NCBI GenBank assembly: GCA_036675505.1
Contig: JAKFEW010000047.1
Coordinates: 23,545-87,544, forward strand
Origin: JAKFEW01 sp036675505
Lineage (GTDB): Bacteria; Cyanobacteriota; Sericytochromatia; S15B-MN24; JAQBPE01
DNA length: 64,000 nt
Reading direction: 5' to 3'
The notes beneath the pieces were generated by a model. It made no database searches, was not told the origin of the DNA, and saw only the letters and a list, made by a program, of their open reading frames with translations. Shown one piece after another: positions 33,190 to 42,018 of the stretch (positions are counted from its first letter, which is position 1; the number at the start of each line of letters is the position of its first letter). Position numbers and translations under genes: made by a program.

Positions 33190-33891
33190 ATGACGAGCGT
33201 GACGACCGATCCCTCAAACAAGCTGCGGATCCTCGTGGTGGAGGACGAGGCGGCCATCGCGGAGTTCCTCGCCACCGAGCTGCGCTTCGAGGGCTTCGAG
33301 GTGCGCGTGGAGCGAGACGGGATGCGGGGCATGATCGCAGCCCGGCAAAACCCGCCGGACCTGATTTTGCTGGATCGGATGCTGCCTGGCGTCGACGGCC
33401 TGGAGTTCTGCCGTCGGATTCGCAGCAGCTCCGACGTGCCGATCATTATGCTGACCGCGAAGGGCGACCTCCTCGACCGGGTCGAAGGGCTGAACACGGG
33501 GGCGAACGACTACGTGGCGAAGCCCTTCCACTTCGAGGAGCTGCTCGCCCGCGTCAACGCCCAGCTCCGGGCGTCGCGGCCCGCCCCCAAGGCCGTTTAC
33601 CGCGTGGGCGACCTGTCGCTCGACCCGGCCACGCGGGAAGTGCGGCGGGGAGACAGCCTCATCGAGTTGACGCCCCGCGAGTTCGGGCTCCTGGCGTACA
33701 TGATCCGCCATCCGCGCCAGGTGCTCACGCGCGACCAGATCCTCGAGGCCGTGTGGGGCTTCGATTTCGGCGGCGAGGGCGGCGTCGTCGAGGTGTACGT
33801 GCGCTACCTGCGCGCGAAGCTCGAGCGCGACGGGTTGCCGCGCCTCTTCCACACCGTGCGCGGGGTCGGCTACATCTTGAAGGAGCGCTAG
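33190..33891 (+). CDS. OmpR/PhoB-family response regulator
   Basis: 233 residues. Receiver domain: LRILVVEDEAAIAEFLATEL with the acidic pair, the phosphoacceptor Asp in PDLILLDRMLPGVDG (about residue 60), Thr in IIMLTAK, and Lys in YVAKPFHFEELLARV. The winged-helix DNA-binding domain (about 135-233) has LTPREFGLLAYMIRHPRQVL, TRDQILEAVWG and VEVYVRYLRAKLE. Active residues are intact, in contrast to the receiver at 6578. It is co-directional with a kinase gene five bases downstream and divergent from the efflux operon, so it probably regulates that operon. Confidence 0.96.
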   Translation: MTSVTTDPSNKLRILVVEDEAAIAEFLATELRFEGFEVRVERDGMRGMIAARQNPPDLILLDRMLPGVDGLEFCRRIRSSSDVPIIMLTAKGDLLDRVEGLNTGANDYVAKPFHFEELLARVNAQLRASRPAPKAVYRVGDLSLDPATREVRRGDSLIELTPREFGLLAYMIRHPRQVLTRDQILEAVWGFDFGGEGGVVEVYVRYLRAKLERDGLPRLFHTVRGVGYILKER

Positions 33892-33896
33892 CCGAG

Positions 33897-35300
33897 GTGA
33901 CCATCCGGCTACGGCTCACGTTCTTGATCACCGCGTTGCTCGGGGCGGTGGGGCTTTTGTGGGGCGTCGCGCTCGTCGGCGGGCTGTGGCTGACGCTCGG
34001 TCGCATCGCCGAGACCGACGTGCGCGACAAGGTCCATGTGATCGAGGATTACCTCGTCGACCTCGACCGCGAGCTGCGGCGCGATGGACGGCAGCTCGCG
34101 CTCACGTCGTTCGACGCCCTGCCCCGGGCATTCTCGGACGACGGCATGTTCCTGCAGCTCACCGCGCCCGACGGGGCACCGCTCAACCGCAGCCCCAACC
34201 TCGGTGACCGCCGGCTGCCGTTGCCGACGAGCGCTGAGCTCACCCAGATCGACCTCGACGTCGGCCGGCCCGGCGGCCCCCGCGAGGCGTTGATGGCGGC
34301 CCGCCCCCTTGTGCTGCCGGGACGCGGGAACGTCGGTTGGGTCCTGGCGGCCTACCCCCTGGAGCGGCATGAGCGCACGGTGTCGCGCTTCGCGGCCATG
34401 GCCGGCGCCAGCTGGCTGCTCTTCGTGAGCGTCGCGGTCATGCTCGGCTACTACTTCGCCGGCCGGGCGCTCGCACCCGTGGTCGCCATGACGGAGGGCG
34501 TCGAGCGCTTGAGCTCGACCGAGCTCCCGTGGCGGGTGCCGATCAACCACCCGCCCCAGGACGAGATCGATCGGCTCGGCTCGACGTTCAATGCGCTTTT
34601 CGAGCGCCTCGAGTCCACGTTCGAGGCGAAGCGCCGCTTCGTCGCCGACGCCTCACACGAGCTGAAGACGCCGCTCACCGCGATCCTGGGCAACCTCAGG
34701 CTGATCCGGGCGCGGGGACCCGCTCACCCGACCGAGATCCCCGCCTGGGCCGATGCAGCCAGCCGTGAGGCGGAGCGGCTGGAGCGACTCGTCGAGAGCC
34801 TCCTGGTGCTGGCTCGGTCGGGCGAGGGCAGGCTCGCGCTCGAGCGGCTGCCGGTCGACCTCGCGGAGGTCGCGCGCGAGGTCGTCGCCGAGTTCCGGAC
34901 CCTGGCATCGCGCGTCACGTTCGTCGGCGATGAGCGCGCCTGGGTGATCGGCGACCGCGACCGGCTCAAGCAGGTCGCGATCAACCTCGTGGACAACGCC
35001 TTGCGCGCCACGCGCGAGGCGGGCGAGGTGGAGGTGCGCGTCGAGCCTGGTCGCGAGGTCGTGCGGCTAATCGTCAAGGACACCGGCATCGGCATGCCGC
35101 CCGAGGCGCTCCCGCGGATCTTCAACCGCTTCTACCGGGTCGATGAGGCCCGTGATCGCGCCTACGGCGGCTCGGGGCTCGGCCTCGCGATCACGGCCGC
35201 GCTGGTCGAAGACCACGAGGGCAGCATCGACGTGGAGAGCACGGAGGGCGTGGGCACCCGCTTCGAGGTGCGCTTGCCCGCGGCCCACGCCGATATCTGA
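33897..35300 (+). CDS. membrane sensor histidine kinase
   Basis: 467 residues from GTG 33897, five bases after the regulator stop; the run of structure argues against an earlier start. Two membrane spans (about residues 7-32 and 165-188) enclose a ~130-residue periplasmic sensor. HAMP follows (RALAPVVAMTEGVERLSSTE), then HisKA with DASHELKTPLTAILGNLRLI (His about residue 252), and HATPase_c with AINLVDNALRAT, DTGIGMPPEAL and YGGSGLGLAITAALVE. Complete catalytic kinase. With the preceding OmpR regulator it forms a two-component system, likely sensing envelope stress or the pump substrate. Confidence 0.95.
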   Translation: MTIRLRLTFLITALLGAVGLLWGVALVGGLWLTLGRIAETDVRDKVHVIEDYLVDLDRELRRDGRQLALTSFDALPRAFSDDGMFLQLTAPDGAPLNRSPNLGDRRLPLPTSAELTQIDLDVGRPGGPREALMAARPLVLPGRGNVGWVLAAYPLERHERTVSRFAAMAGASWLLFVSVAVMLGYYFAGRALAPVVAMTEGVERLSSTELPWRVPINHPPQDEIDRLGSTFNALFERLESTFEAKRRFVADASHELKTPLTAILGNLRLIRARGPAHPTEIPAWADAASREAERLERLVESLLVLARSGEGRLALERLPVDLAEVAREVVAEFRTLASRVTFVGDERAWVIGDRDRLKQVAINLVDNALRATREAGEVEVRVEPGREVVRLIVKDTGIGMPPEALPRIFNRFYRVDEARDRAYGGSGLGLAITAALVEDHEGSIDVESTEGVGTRFEVRLPAAHADI

Positions 35301-35332
35301 GGCCACCGGCGCGCCTGGGGGGCTTTGCGCGG

Positions 35333-35830
35333 TCAACGGTCGTTGCAGATGATACAGCCTTCGGCGTGCTGGAAGACGCCGTGCACCGGACACCGGATGA
35401 CCGCGGCCGGCCATCCGAGCCACGGCGTCCGATCCTCCTCCCAGGCCACGTCCGCAGGCTCCAGGGCCTCGATCAGCGTCGCGAAGCCGTCCAGGTTGGC
35501 GTCCACCCGGTCGGGCGGGGGGGCGTAACTCAATCGGTCCCAGCCCGTCCGCGCCTTCGCTGCTTCAACGGCCGTGAGCAGGAACGCGCGGTCGGCCGCG
35601 AACGTGGCTGGCTCCCACGGAAGGTCGGACAGCGCGAACCCCGCCACGCCCCGGCCCATCAGCGCCTGGTCCTGGCTGGCGAGCCAGATCAGCAGGCGTT
35701 CCTGCGGGGCCGTCCGGGCCAGCGCCGCGCCGGCCAGGCACAGGACCGCGAGCAGCGCGTCCGTGCCGCCGTTGGTGATGCGGAACTCACCCTCACGTTT
35801 GGCGGGGCTCGTGGCGAACCGGTTGGACAT
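35333..35830 (-). CDS. hypothetical protein with C-terminal Cys/His cluster
   Basis: 165 residues. The N-terminal part is helical (GTDALLAVLCLAGAALAR, LIWLASQDQALMGRGVAGFA), the middle has DLPWEPATFAADRAFLLTAV, and the C terminus carries CPVHGVFQHAEGCIICNDR: C..H..H..C..C, spaced as in small zinc-binding knuckles. No DNA-binding or catalytic domain is recognised. The zinc site is inferred from spacing. It is convergent with the sensor kinase gene. Confidence 0.72.
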   Translation of the reverse strand: MSNRFATSPAKREGEFRITNGGTDALLAVLCLAGAALARTAPQERLLIWLASQDQALMGRGVAGFALSDLPWEPATFAADRAFLLTAVEAAKARTGWDRLSYAPPPDRVDANLDGFATLIEALEPADVAWEEDRTPWLGWPAAVIRCPVHGVFQHAEGCIICNDR

Positions 35831-35967
35831 CTCGGACCTCGTCGAACTTGTTGCCCGCTGCGCCGGCGACTATGATTATCCTATGCATACGACTCCCCCT
35901 GCCAGGATGCTCAAATCCCGGATAGGAGCCGCCTTGACGGAGTCTACCTTGCTCGAGGCGGTGGCGT

Positions 35968-36537
35968 TTGGCTGAGACCAAGCCCGGCCGGGGTTGCGGT
36001 TGCCTGTCGATCTATGTCGTCTTGTTCGCCGCATTCGTGATCCAACTCCAGTGGAAGTTTCACCAGCGCGACGTGCGCAACGCGGCCTTCGTCCAGGAGG
36101 CCGGCCAGGTGGCCGACGCCCTCGAAGCCTATTCCCGCGACCATGGAGGCGTCTTCCCGGAAGCCGCCGAGGTCCAGACGGCGGTGGCCCCACGCCTGCC
36201 CGACCACCGCTGGCCCGCCCAGCGCTGGAACCGCCACGGCCGACCAGCCGTGCCGGTCCCGCTCATGACGCCAGACGAGATGATGACCTTTCGCGATGCG
36301 TCGGGAAACCACCCGCTCGTCGGCTCCGCAGCGGCGGGCCCGCTGCCTTCGTTCGCGCCCGGCGGGCACGCTTCCCTCGCCTACGGGTCCATGCCGCTCG
36401 GGTCCCTGATTTACGTGACGGACCCGCCGCGTCGCCACTACGTGCTGTACGCCGTCGGCGGCTACGCCCTCACGGACTCACCCGACGGCGGCGTCGAGCT
36501 GCCCGCGATCCGGCTCGTGCGCACGAATCGAAGGTGA
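35968..36537 (+). CDS. single-span membrane protein, pseudopilin-like region
   Basis: 189 residues. TTG start at 35968; a GAGG lies about ten bases upstream. One membrane span near the N terminus (CLSIYVVLFAAFVIQLQWKF) is followed by a helix (AAFVQEAGQVADALEAYSRD) and HGGVFPEAAEVQT, the layout of type II/IV pseudopilin-like proteins, though the leader lacks a clear prepilin peptidase site. The C-terminal domain contains GSAAAGPLPSFAPGGHASLA and a final YAVGGYALTDSPDGGVELP strand set. A 30-codon frame before it (35883-35975) overlaps its start and may be a leader. Function unknown; the plan resembles the membrane protein at 16466. Confidence 0.7.
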   Translation: MAETKPGRGCGCLSIYVVLFAAFVIQLQWKFHQRDVRNAAFVQEAGQVADALEAYSRDHGGVFPEAAEVQTAVAPRLPDHRWPAQRWNRHGRPAVPVPLMTPDEMMTFRDASGNHPLVGSAAAGPLPSFAPGGHASLAYGSMPLGSLIYVTDPPRRHYVLYAVGGYALTDSPDGGVELPAIRLVRTNRR

Positions 36538-36581
36538 AGGATTCAGGCCCGAATCGGTATGATGGTGTTCCAGGAGAAGCA

Positions 36582-37157
36582 ATGCCACACGTCGTCCCCC
36601 CCGAGGCCCAACCCCCCTTCCCTCCTCTGCGTTCCGCCCGACTCGTCCTGCGCCGGCTGGAGCATCGGGACGTCGACGCGTTCACGGCCTACCGCAACGA
36701 TCCCGAGGTCGCGCGGTACCAGAGCTGGGACGGCATGACGAGCGACGAGGCCGATGCCTTCATCCGCGACCAGCACACGGTCGTGCCGGGCCAACCGGGC
36801 CGCTGGGTCCAGTACGCCATCGAGCTCGAGGCGACAGGGGCGTTGTGCGGCGACGCCGCCATCGGCCTCTCGGAGGACGGCCGCCAGGCGGAGATCGGCT
36901 TCACCCTGGCCCGCAGCCGCCAGGGCCGGGGCATCGCCACCGAAGCCGTGGCGACGATGCTCGATCACGCGTTCGCCGCCTGGGGGCTGCATCGCGTCTC
37001 GGCGACCACCGATTGCCTCAACGCGGGCTCGATCGCCCTGCTCGAGCGACTCGGCTTCCGGCGAGAGGCCCACCACGTCCAGAACGTGTGGTTCAAAGGC
37101 GGGTGGGGCAGTGAGTACGTGTACGCGATGCTCGCGCGGGATTGGGCCCAGCGTTAG
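36582..37157 (+). CDS. GNAT acetyltransferase (RimJ/RimL-type)
   Basis: 191 residues from ATG 36582 with CAGGAG six bases upstream. The start LRSARLVLRRLEHRDVDAFT is the beginning of RimJ/RimL-like N-acetyltransferases. AEIGFTLARSRQGRGIATEA contains the acetyl-CoA loop Q/RxxGxG/A (RQGRGIA), and VSATTDCLNAGSIALLERLG FRRE is the standard C-terminal pattern. Such enzymes acetylate N-terminal residues of ribosomal proteins or small amines. Unlike the remnant at 20718 it is intact. Substrate unknown. Confidence 0.92.
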   Translation: MPHVVPPEAQPPFPPLRSARLVLRRLEHRDVDAFTAYRNDPEVARYQSWDGMTSDEADAFIRDQHTVVPGQPGRWVQYAIELEATGALCGDAAIGLSEDGRQAEIGFTLARSRQGRGIATEAVATMLDHAFAAWGLHRVSATTDCLNAGSIALLERLGFRREAHHVQNVWFKGGWGSEYVYAMLARDWAQR

Positions 37158-37279
37158 GCGCGGTCAAGGACGAACAGCTGACCCTTTGCGTCGCCCGCCG
37201 GAGCCAGCCCGCCGCCAATCCTTAACGCCGCCGGCCGGGTTTGTCGCCGGCCTGTCGCCCGCGCGCCCGATGAAACGGT

Positions 37280-38929
37280 ATGACCGCCCGTAGCCCTTTG
37301 TTCGCCGCCCTGCGCCGCGCCGTCCGCGATGCGGAGCGCGCGGCGACGCTGCCGCTCGACGAGGTGATGGACCGCCGCGCGTTTCTGCGCGGCCTGGGTG
37401 CGGTGGGGGCCGGCACGCTGCTCTCCGCCTGCGGCATCGGGCCGGCCCGCGCGCAGGGCGCAGGCCTCGGCACGCTGGCCGCACACGCGGCCGGGCAGGG
37501 CGCGCGGGTGGCGATCGTGGGCGCCGGGATGGCCGGCCTCGGCGCAGGCCGCGCGCTCGCGAAGGCGGGCGTCGCTTACACGATCTACGAGGGCAACACC
37601 CGCGTGGGCGGCCGGATCCGCTCGGCCGGCGGCCTGATGGGGCCCGGGCTCACGACGGAGGTCGGGGCCGAGTTCATCGACAGCTCGCACGCCCGCATGC
37701 TCGGCCTTGTGCGCGAGTTCGGCTTCCGGCTGATCGACGTGGCGCAGGACCACTCGCCCGTGGCGAGCGTCTACAGCTTCGGCGGCCAGCGCTACACGGA
37801 GCAGGACATCGCGACCGCGATCCGCCCGTACCTGGCGCGGTTCAAGGCCGACCAGGCGAAACTCGGCGACGCCCCGAGCTATCACGCGCCAGGCGCCTGG
37901 GCCGCGCTCGACCGGCTCAGCCTGGCCGACTACCTCGACCGGCTCGGCGTGAGCGGCTGGCTGCGCGCCTTCCTCGAGGCGGCCTACCTCTCGGAGTGCG
38001 GGCTCGACCCGGCCGAGCAGAGCGCCGTGAACTTCGTCGGGCTGGTCGGCACCGCGCTCCAGGGGGGCCTCTTCCCGATCATCGGCGACAGCGACGAGCG
38101 CTACAAGGTGGTCGGCGGCAACGAGCGCATCCCCCGCCGGCTCGCCGAACTGCAGGGCGAGCGCCTCCAGCTCGGCCACAAGCTCGTGGCGTTGGAGGCG
38201 GCGGGGGCCGGCTACCGCCTGACTTTCGCCCAGGCCGACGGGCCCACGCGCGAGGTGGCGGCGGACTTCGTGGTGCTCACGCTGCCCTTCTCGACCCTGC
38301 GGCAGGTCGCGCTGCGCGTCGAGCTGCCGCAGGCGAAGCGGCGGGCGATCGCCGAGCTCGGCTACGGCACCAACGCCAAGCTGTTCCTGGGCTTCCGCTC
38401 GCGCGTCTGGCGCGAGCAGGGCTGCTTCGGCGCCTTCCTCGCCGACGGCCTGCTGCCGAACGGCTGGGACAACACCTACGCCCAGCCAGGCCTGGCCGGC
38501 TCGCTGACGATCTACGCGGGCGGCCGCGGCGGCGTGGAACTCGCGCGGGGCACGGCCGCCGACCAGGCCGCGGCGCGCCTGCCCGGTCTCGAGGCGATCT
38601 TCCCCGGGGTGGCCGCGGCCTACACCGGCCAGGCCGAGCGCTTCGACTGGCCCGGCCACGTCTGGGCGCGTGGCAGCTACGGCTGCTACCGGCCCGGCCA
38701 GGCCGCGGCCTTCAAGGGCGCCGAAGGCGAGCCGGTCGGCCGCCTGTACTTCGCGGGCGAGCACTGCGCGGGCGACAACCAGGGCTTCATGGAGGGGGCG
38801 CTCGAGACGGGCGAGGCGGCGGCGCGGGCGATCGTGCAGGCGCTGCGGGTGCCGGCCGCGCGTCAGGGTTCGCGGGCCGAAGCGGGTCCGGCTCGTGATC
38901 GCCTTCACCGGTATTTAGCCAATCGTTAA
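37280..38929 (+). CDS. Tat-exported flavin amine oxidase-like protein
   Basis: 549 residues. A twin-arginine signal DRRAFLRGLGAVGAGTLLSAC (about residues 31-51) ends in a lipobox-like SAC. The FAD fold follows: VAIVGAGMAGLGAGRAL, then YEGNTRVGGRIRSAGGLMGP (GGR-R motif). YKVVGGNERIPRRLAE comes in the middle and LYFAGEHCAGDNQGFMEGAL at the C terminus (FAD phosphate/isoalloxazine contacts). This is the monoamine oxidase / L-amino-acid oxidase family, which uses FAD and O2. Folding with FAD in the cytoplasm explains Tat export. The substrate is open. The start ATG 37280 lacks a strong RBS. Confidence 0.92.
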   Translation: MTARSPLFAALRRAVRDAERAATLPLDEVMDRRAFLRGLGAVGAGTLLSACGIGPARAQGAGLGTLAAHAAGQGARVAIVGAGMAGLGAGRALAKAGVAYTIYEGNTRVGGRIRSAGGLMGPGLTTEVGAEFIDSSHARMLGLVREFGFRLIDVAQDHSPVASVYSFGGQRYTEQDIATAIRPYLARFKADQAKLGDAPSYHAPGAWAALDRLSLADYLDRLGVSGWLRAFLEAAYLSECGLDPAEQSAVNFVGLVGTALQGGLFPIIGDSDERYKVVGGNERIPRRLAELQGERLQLGHKLVALEAAGAGYRLTFAQADGPTREVAADFVVLTLPFSTLRQVALRVELPQAKRRAIAELGYGTNAKLFLGFRSRVWREQGCFGAFLADGLLPNGWDNTYAQPGLAGSLTIYAGGRGGVELARGTAADQAAARLPGLEAIFPGVAAAYTGQAERFDWPGHVWARGSYGCYRPGQAAAFKGAEGEPVGRLYFAGEHCAGDNQGFMEGALETGEAAARAIVQALRVPAARQGSRAEAGPARDRLHRYLANR

Positions 38930-39007
38930 GCTATCGTTACCGCAAGTTCGACCGCCCGTCGGGGGATGGATCGGGTGGGGACGGGTGTCCCTGGAGTGGA
39001 GTCGGTG

Positions 39008-40060
39008 ATGAACTACGATGCCGGTGCCTACCGGCTGCTCGCTTACGCGGGTAGCCGGCCATCGACGGCGAAAGCCGAGCTTGCGGAGGTGCGTCAGCAC
39101 GCGCGGGCGCTGAAGCGGGTGGCGCTGCTCGCGCGGCGGCCGGCGCCAGCCGCCCCGATCTCACTGCCGGGCCTGTTCCAGGCGATCCAGGGCATCCTCG
39201 CGACCATGGCCGGCTGGCTCTCGTCGTTCGTGTCCGTGCCCGTGCCACCCGCGCCCTTGCCGCCCCCGCCGGTACCACCCTCGCCCCTGCCGCCAGCGGG
39301 CCCGGCGCCGTCCGGCCGCGCGGCGCGTTTCACGGTGAGCTCCTACAACATCCTCGGCAGCGACCACACGAAGCCTGGGGCCGACGCGGAGGAGTACGCC
39401 GCGGGGCCGACGCGCATCCGCTGGGCCGTCCAGCTACTCGAGGCGAAGGGCGTGGATGTGGTTGGCTTCCAGGAGATGGCCCGGGACCAGGCGGCGGCGT
39501 TCCTGCAGGCCGCCGGCGGCACCTACGGGCTCTTCCCCGGCAACGGGAAGAAAGCTCCTTTCTCGTCGCACAACTCCATCGCCTGGCGCAAAGACACCTG
39601 GGACATGGTCAAGGCCTCCATGGTCGACATGGTCGGCCACAAGGGCCGGACCCAGCCGAGCCCGGTCGTGCGGCTGCGGCACAAGACCACCGGCGAGGAG
39701 GTCCTCTTCCTGAACTTCCACAACGCGCCTGGCTACCGCACCGGAACCCAGCAGCACAACCGCGACCAGGCCCGCGCGGCGCAGGTCGAGCTCGTGAGCC
39801 GCCTCCAGCGCGAGACCGGCCTGCCAGTCGTCGTGACCGGCGACATGAACGAGAAGGACGTCTACTTCCGCGACATGACCCAGCAGGCCGGCATGCACGC
39901 CGCCAACCAGGGCCCGGGCGGCAAGGCGCCTCGCCAGATGGGCATCGACTGGATCTTCGGCTCGGCCGCTGTGAAGTTCTCGCGGTTTCTGCGCGAGCGC
40001 GGGCCGCTCGGGAAGAAGGTCTCGGACCACGCGATGCTCGTGACCGAGGTCAGCATCTGA
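39008..40060 (+). CDS. endonuclease/exonuclease/phosphatase-fold protein
   Basis: 350 residues from ATG 39008 (GGAG six bases upstream); 14 further upstream codons are possible. A Pro-rich linker (VPPAPLPPPPVPPSPLPP) joins an Ala-rich N-terminal region to the EEP domain. Catalytic blocks are visible: FTVSSYNILGSDH, VVGFQEMARDQ (metal Glu), HNSIAWRKD, VVVTGDMNEKD (Asp and Asn of the GDxN box) and the final SDHAMLVT. The family cleaves phosphodiesters of nucleic acids or lipids (DNase I, sphingomyelinase, synaptojanin). A hydrophobic segment before the linker (IQGILATMAGWLSSFVSVPV) may anchor it to the membrane. Confidence 0.88.
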   Translation: MNYDAGAYRLLAYAGSRPSTAKAELAEVRQHARALKRVALLARRPAPAAPISLPGLFQAIQGILATMAGWLSSFVSVPVPPAPLPPPPVPPSPLPPAGPAPSGRAARFTVSSYNILGSDHTKPGADAEEYAAGPTRIRWAVQLLEAKGVDVVGFQEMARDQAAAFLQAAGGTYGLFPGNGKKAPFSSHNSIAWRKDTWDMVKASMVDMVGHKGRTQPSPVVRLRHKTTGEEVLFLNFHNAPGYRTGTQQHNRDQARAAQVELVSRLQRETGLPVVVTGDMNEKDVYFRDMTQQAGMHAANQGPGGKAPRQMGIDWIFGSAAVKFSRFLRERGPLGKKVSDHAMLVTEVSI

Positions 40061-40064
40061 GCCC

Positions 40065-40874
40065 TCAGGGCTCGCGGAACTGGCCGTAATCCGGTGGGCG
40101 CTTTTCCATGAAGGCGTGTTGCCCCTCCATCGCCTCCTCCGTCCCGTAGTACAGGCTCAGGCCGCCGACGCCGAGGTTCGTGATCCCGGCCACGCCGTCC
40201 GTTTCGGCGTGGAAGGCGTACTTGAGCATCTTCAGCGCCGTCGGGCTCTTGGCGAGCAGCTCCTGGCACCACTTCGCCACCTCCTCATCGAGCTTCTCGG
40301 CGGGGACGACGGCGTTGACGAGGCCCATCTGGTGCGCCTCCGCGGCGGTGTAGCGGCGGCAGAGGTACCAGATCTCCTTGGCGCGCTTCATGCCGACCAG
40401 CCGGGCGAGGTCGCCGGTGCCGAAGCCCGGGTCGAAGCTGCCGACGCGCGGACCGGCCTGGCCGAACTGCGCGTGCTCGGCGGCGATCGACAGGTCGCAG
40501 ACGACGTGGAAGACGTGGCCGCCGCCGATCGCGAAGCCGTTCACGCGCGCGATCACGGGCTTGGGGAGGGTGCGGATCAGGTTCGTGACCATCTGCCAGC
40601 CGACTTCCAGCGGCAGCGCGGCGATCGCCCGGCCGTCGGCCCCGCGGTAGCCGCCGGGCTCGCGCAGGCTCTGGTCGCCCCCGGTGCAGAACGCCTTCTC
40701 GCCAGCGCCCGTCAGCACCACCACGCCCACGCGGGTGTCCGCCCAACATTCCGTGAGCGCGTGGGTGAGCTCGTGGATCGTCACAGGGGTGCAGGCGTTG
40801 TAGCGCTCGGGGCGGTTGATGGTGAGGGTCGCGACGCCGTCGCGCTTCTCGAACAGGATTTCCGAATAGGTCAT
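40065..40874 (-). CDS. crotonase-family enzyme: MenB (dihydroxynaphthoyl-CoA synthase) or BadI-like
   Basis: 269 residues from ATG 40874 (GGGAGG seven bases upstream). Crotonase motifs: LTINRPERYNACTPVTIHEL, the oxyanion loop AFCTGGDQSLREPGGY, then VNGFAIGGGHVFHVVCDLSI, GQAGPRVGSFDPGFGTGDLA and REIWYLC-like KEIWYLCRRYTAAEAHQMGL. GGDQ and GSFDPGFGT are shared by MenB and BadI (2-ketocyclohexanecarboxyl-CoA hydrolase). MenB makes the naphthoquinone ring of menaquinone; BadI opens a ring in aromatic degradation. No other men or bad genes are in the window, so the two cannot be separated. Divergent from the SRPBCC gene. Confidence 0.9.
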   Translation of the reverse strand: MTYSEILFEKRDGVATLTINRPERYNACTPVTIHELTHALTECWADTRVGVVVLTGAGEKAFCTGGDQSLREPGGYRGADGRAIAALPLEVGWQMVTNLIRTLPKPVIARVNGFAIGGGHVFHVVCDLSIAAEHAQFGQAGPRVGSFDPGFGTGDLARLVGMKRAKEIWYLCRRYTAAEAHQMGLVNAVVPAEKLDEEVAKWCQELLAKSPTALKMLKYAFHAETDGVAGITNLGVGGLSLYYGTEEAMEGQHAFMEKRPPDYGQFREP

Positions 40875-41010
40875 GTTCCGTCCTCCCGCGCCGGGCGCGG
40901 GCCGGCGACCTGACCTTTCTACCATGGGAGTCGAACTCTTAGAGCACACCTGAGCTGCGCTCAGCTGGATCTCGGCCTCGGCGGATCAAGTGCGCCTCAT
41001 TCATGTTACT

Positions 41011-41026
41011 ATATGGTGACATATGG
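41011..41026. promoter_or_regulatory. ATATGG direct repeat, possible ArsR-type operator
   Basis: ATATGG at 41011-41016 and 41021-41026, ten bases apart (one helix turn), inside an AT-rich spot upstream of the SRPBCC gene whose operon includes an ArsR repressor. Autorepression at this site is inferred. Confidence 0.3.
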
Positions 41027-41058
41027 ACAGCCCCCCATCGACGCAGGAGAATGAGACT

Positions 41059-41547
41059 ATGCCCCAGACGCAAACCCCCACGCGCCGCCTCGTGCAGCAC
41101 ATCCGCTTGAAAGCGCCCGTGGCGCGCGTGTTCAAGGCGCTGACGGATGCCGACGAGCTTCGGAAGTGGTTTCCCGACCAGGCGGCCACCGATCCGCGCG
41201 TGGGCGGCGGCTGGCGCTTCGAGTTCCAGAAGGCCGGCGCGCTCTTCGTGGCCGAAGGCAAGTACCTGGAGGTGGTGCCGGATCGGCTCGTTCGCTACAG
41301 CTGGATCTCGCCGCTCGACGCGTCCGGTGCCGAGCTGACGAACTTGACCGTGGTCTTCAAGCTGGAGGCTGACGGCGACGAGACCGACGTCTACCTGGAG
41401 GAGACCGGTTATGGCGAAGGCAGCCTCTACGATGCGTTGTTCGGCGACCGCTCGAACGGCTGGGGCTTCTTCATGGGCAACCTGGCCTCGATGCTCGCGG
41501 GCGGTGCGGACCTGCGCGAGCCCGGGAAGGCCCCTTGCGACGCCTGA
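41059..41547 (+). CDS. SRPBCC (AHSA1/CalC-type) ligand-binding protein 1
   Basis: 162 residues from ATG 41059; CAGGAG stands nine bases upstream. The opening RLVQHIRLKAPVARVFKALT, DADELRKWFPDQAATDPRVG and WRFEFQKAGALFVAEGKYLE are typical of the helix-grip START-like fold that binds hydrophobic ligands. TNLTVVFKLEADGDETDVYL is the usual later strand set, and the C-terminal helix (GWGFFMGNLASMLAGG) closes the pocket. The gene overlaps an ArsR-type repressor by 13 bases, a pairing seen widely in bacteria. The ligand is unknown. Confidence 0.88.
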   Translation: MPQTQTPTRRLVQHIRLKAPVARVFKALTDADELRKWFPDQAATDPRVGGGWRFEFQKAGALFVAEGKYLEVVPDRLVRYSWISPLDASGAELTNLTVVFKLEADGDETDVYLEETGYGEGSLYDALFGDRSNGWGFFMGNLASMLAGGADLREPGKAPCDA

Positions 41548-41954
41548 AACGAGGCGACGAGGCGGAGCGCGCGAGCGCCCCGCCTGACCCGCCGGAGGTG
41601 GACGCGGACGAGGACGACCTCGGTCCGGTCTGGAAGGCCCTGGCGGATCCGACCCGCCGGCGCTTGTTGGACGCGCTGCGCGCGGGCCCGCAAACCACCG
41701 GCGCGCTCTGCGCCCTGTTCCCTAAGCTGGCCCGCGTCACCGTGATCAAGCACCTCGGCGTCCTGGAGGATGCCGACCTGGTGGTGGTGAGGGCCCGCGG
41801 ACGCGAGCGCTGGAACTATCTGAACGCCGTGCCGATCCAGCGGATTGCCGAGCGCTGGATCGGGCCTTTCGAGGCCCACTGGGCTTCAGCGTTGTTGAGC
41901 CTGAAGTCGCACGTGGAGCGGCCGGCCGAATCCGACGCCGGGGGGCGTCCTTGA
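41535..41954 (+). CDS. ArsR/SmtB-type winged-helix repressor
   Basis: 139 residues from TTG 41535 with GGAAGG four bases upstream. After an acidic 28-residue extension comes the winged helix: VWKALADPTRRRLLDALRAG, TTGALCALFPKLARVTVIKH and LGVLEDADLVVVRARGRERW, then a long C-terminal helix. This is the ArsR subgroup that has no metal-binding cysteines and is found with SRPBCC proteins. Translation is coupled to the upstream SRPBCC gene by overlap. It probably represses its own operon. Confidence 0.92.
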   Translation: MRRLKRGDEAERASAPPDPPEVDADEDDLGPVWKALADPTRRRLLDALRAGPQTTGALCALFPKLARVTVIKHLGVLEDADLVVVRARGRERWNYLNAVPIQRIAERWIGPFEAHWASALLSLKSHVERPAESDAGGRP

Positions 41955-42018
41955 CCCCGGTGTTCAGGCCGGCATATGATCCGCGCTCGCCCGGATGCCC
42001 GATCCTTCTGGAGGTTCG

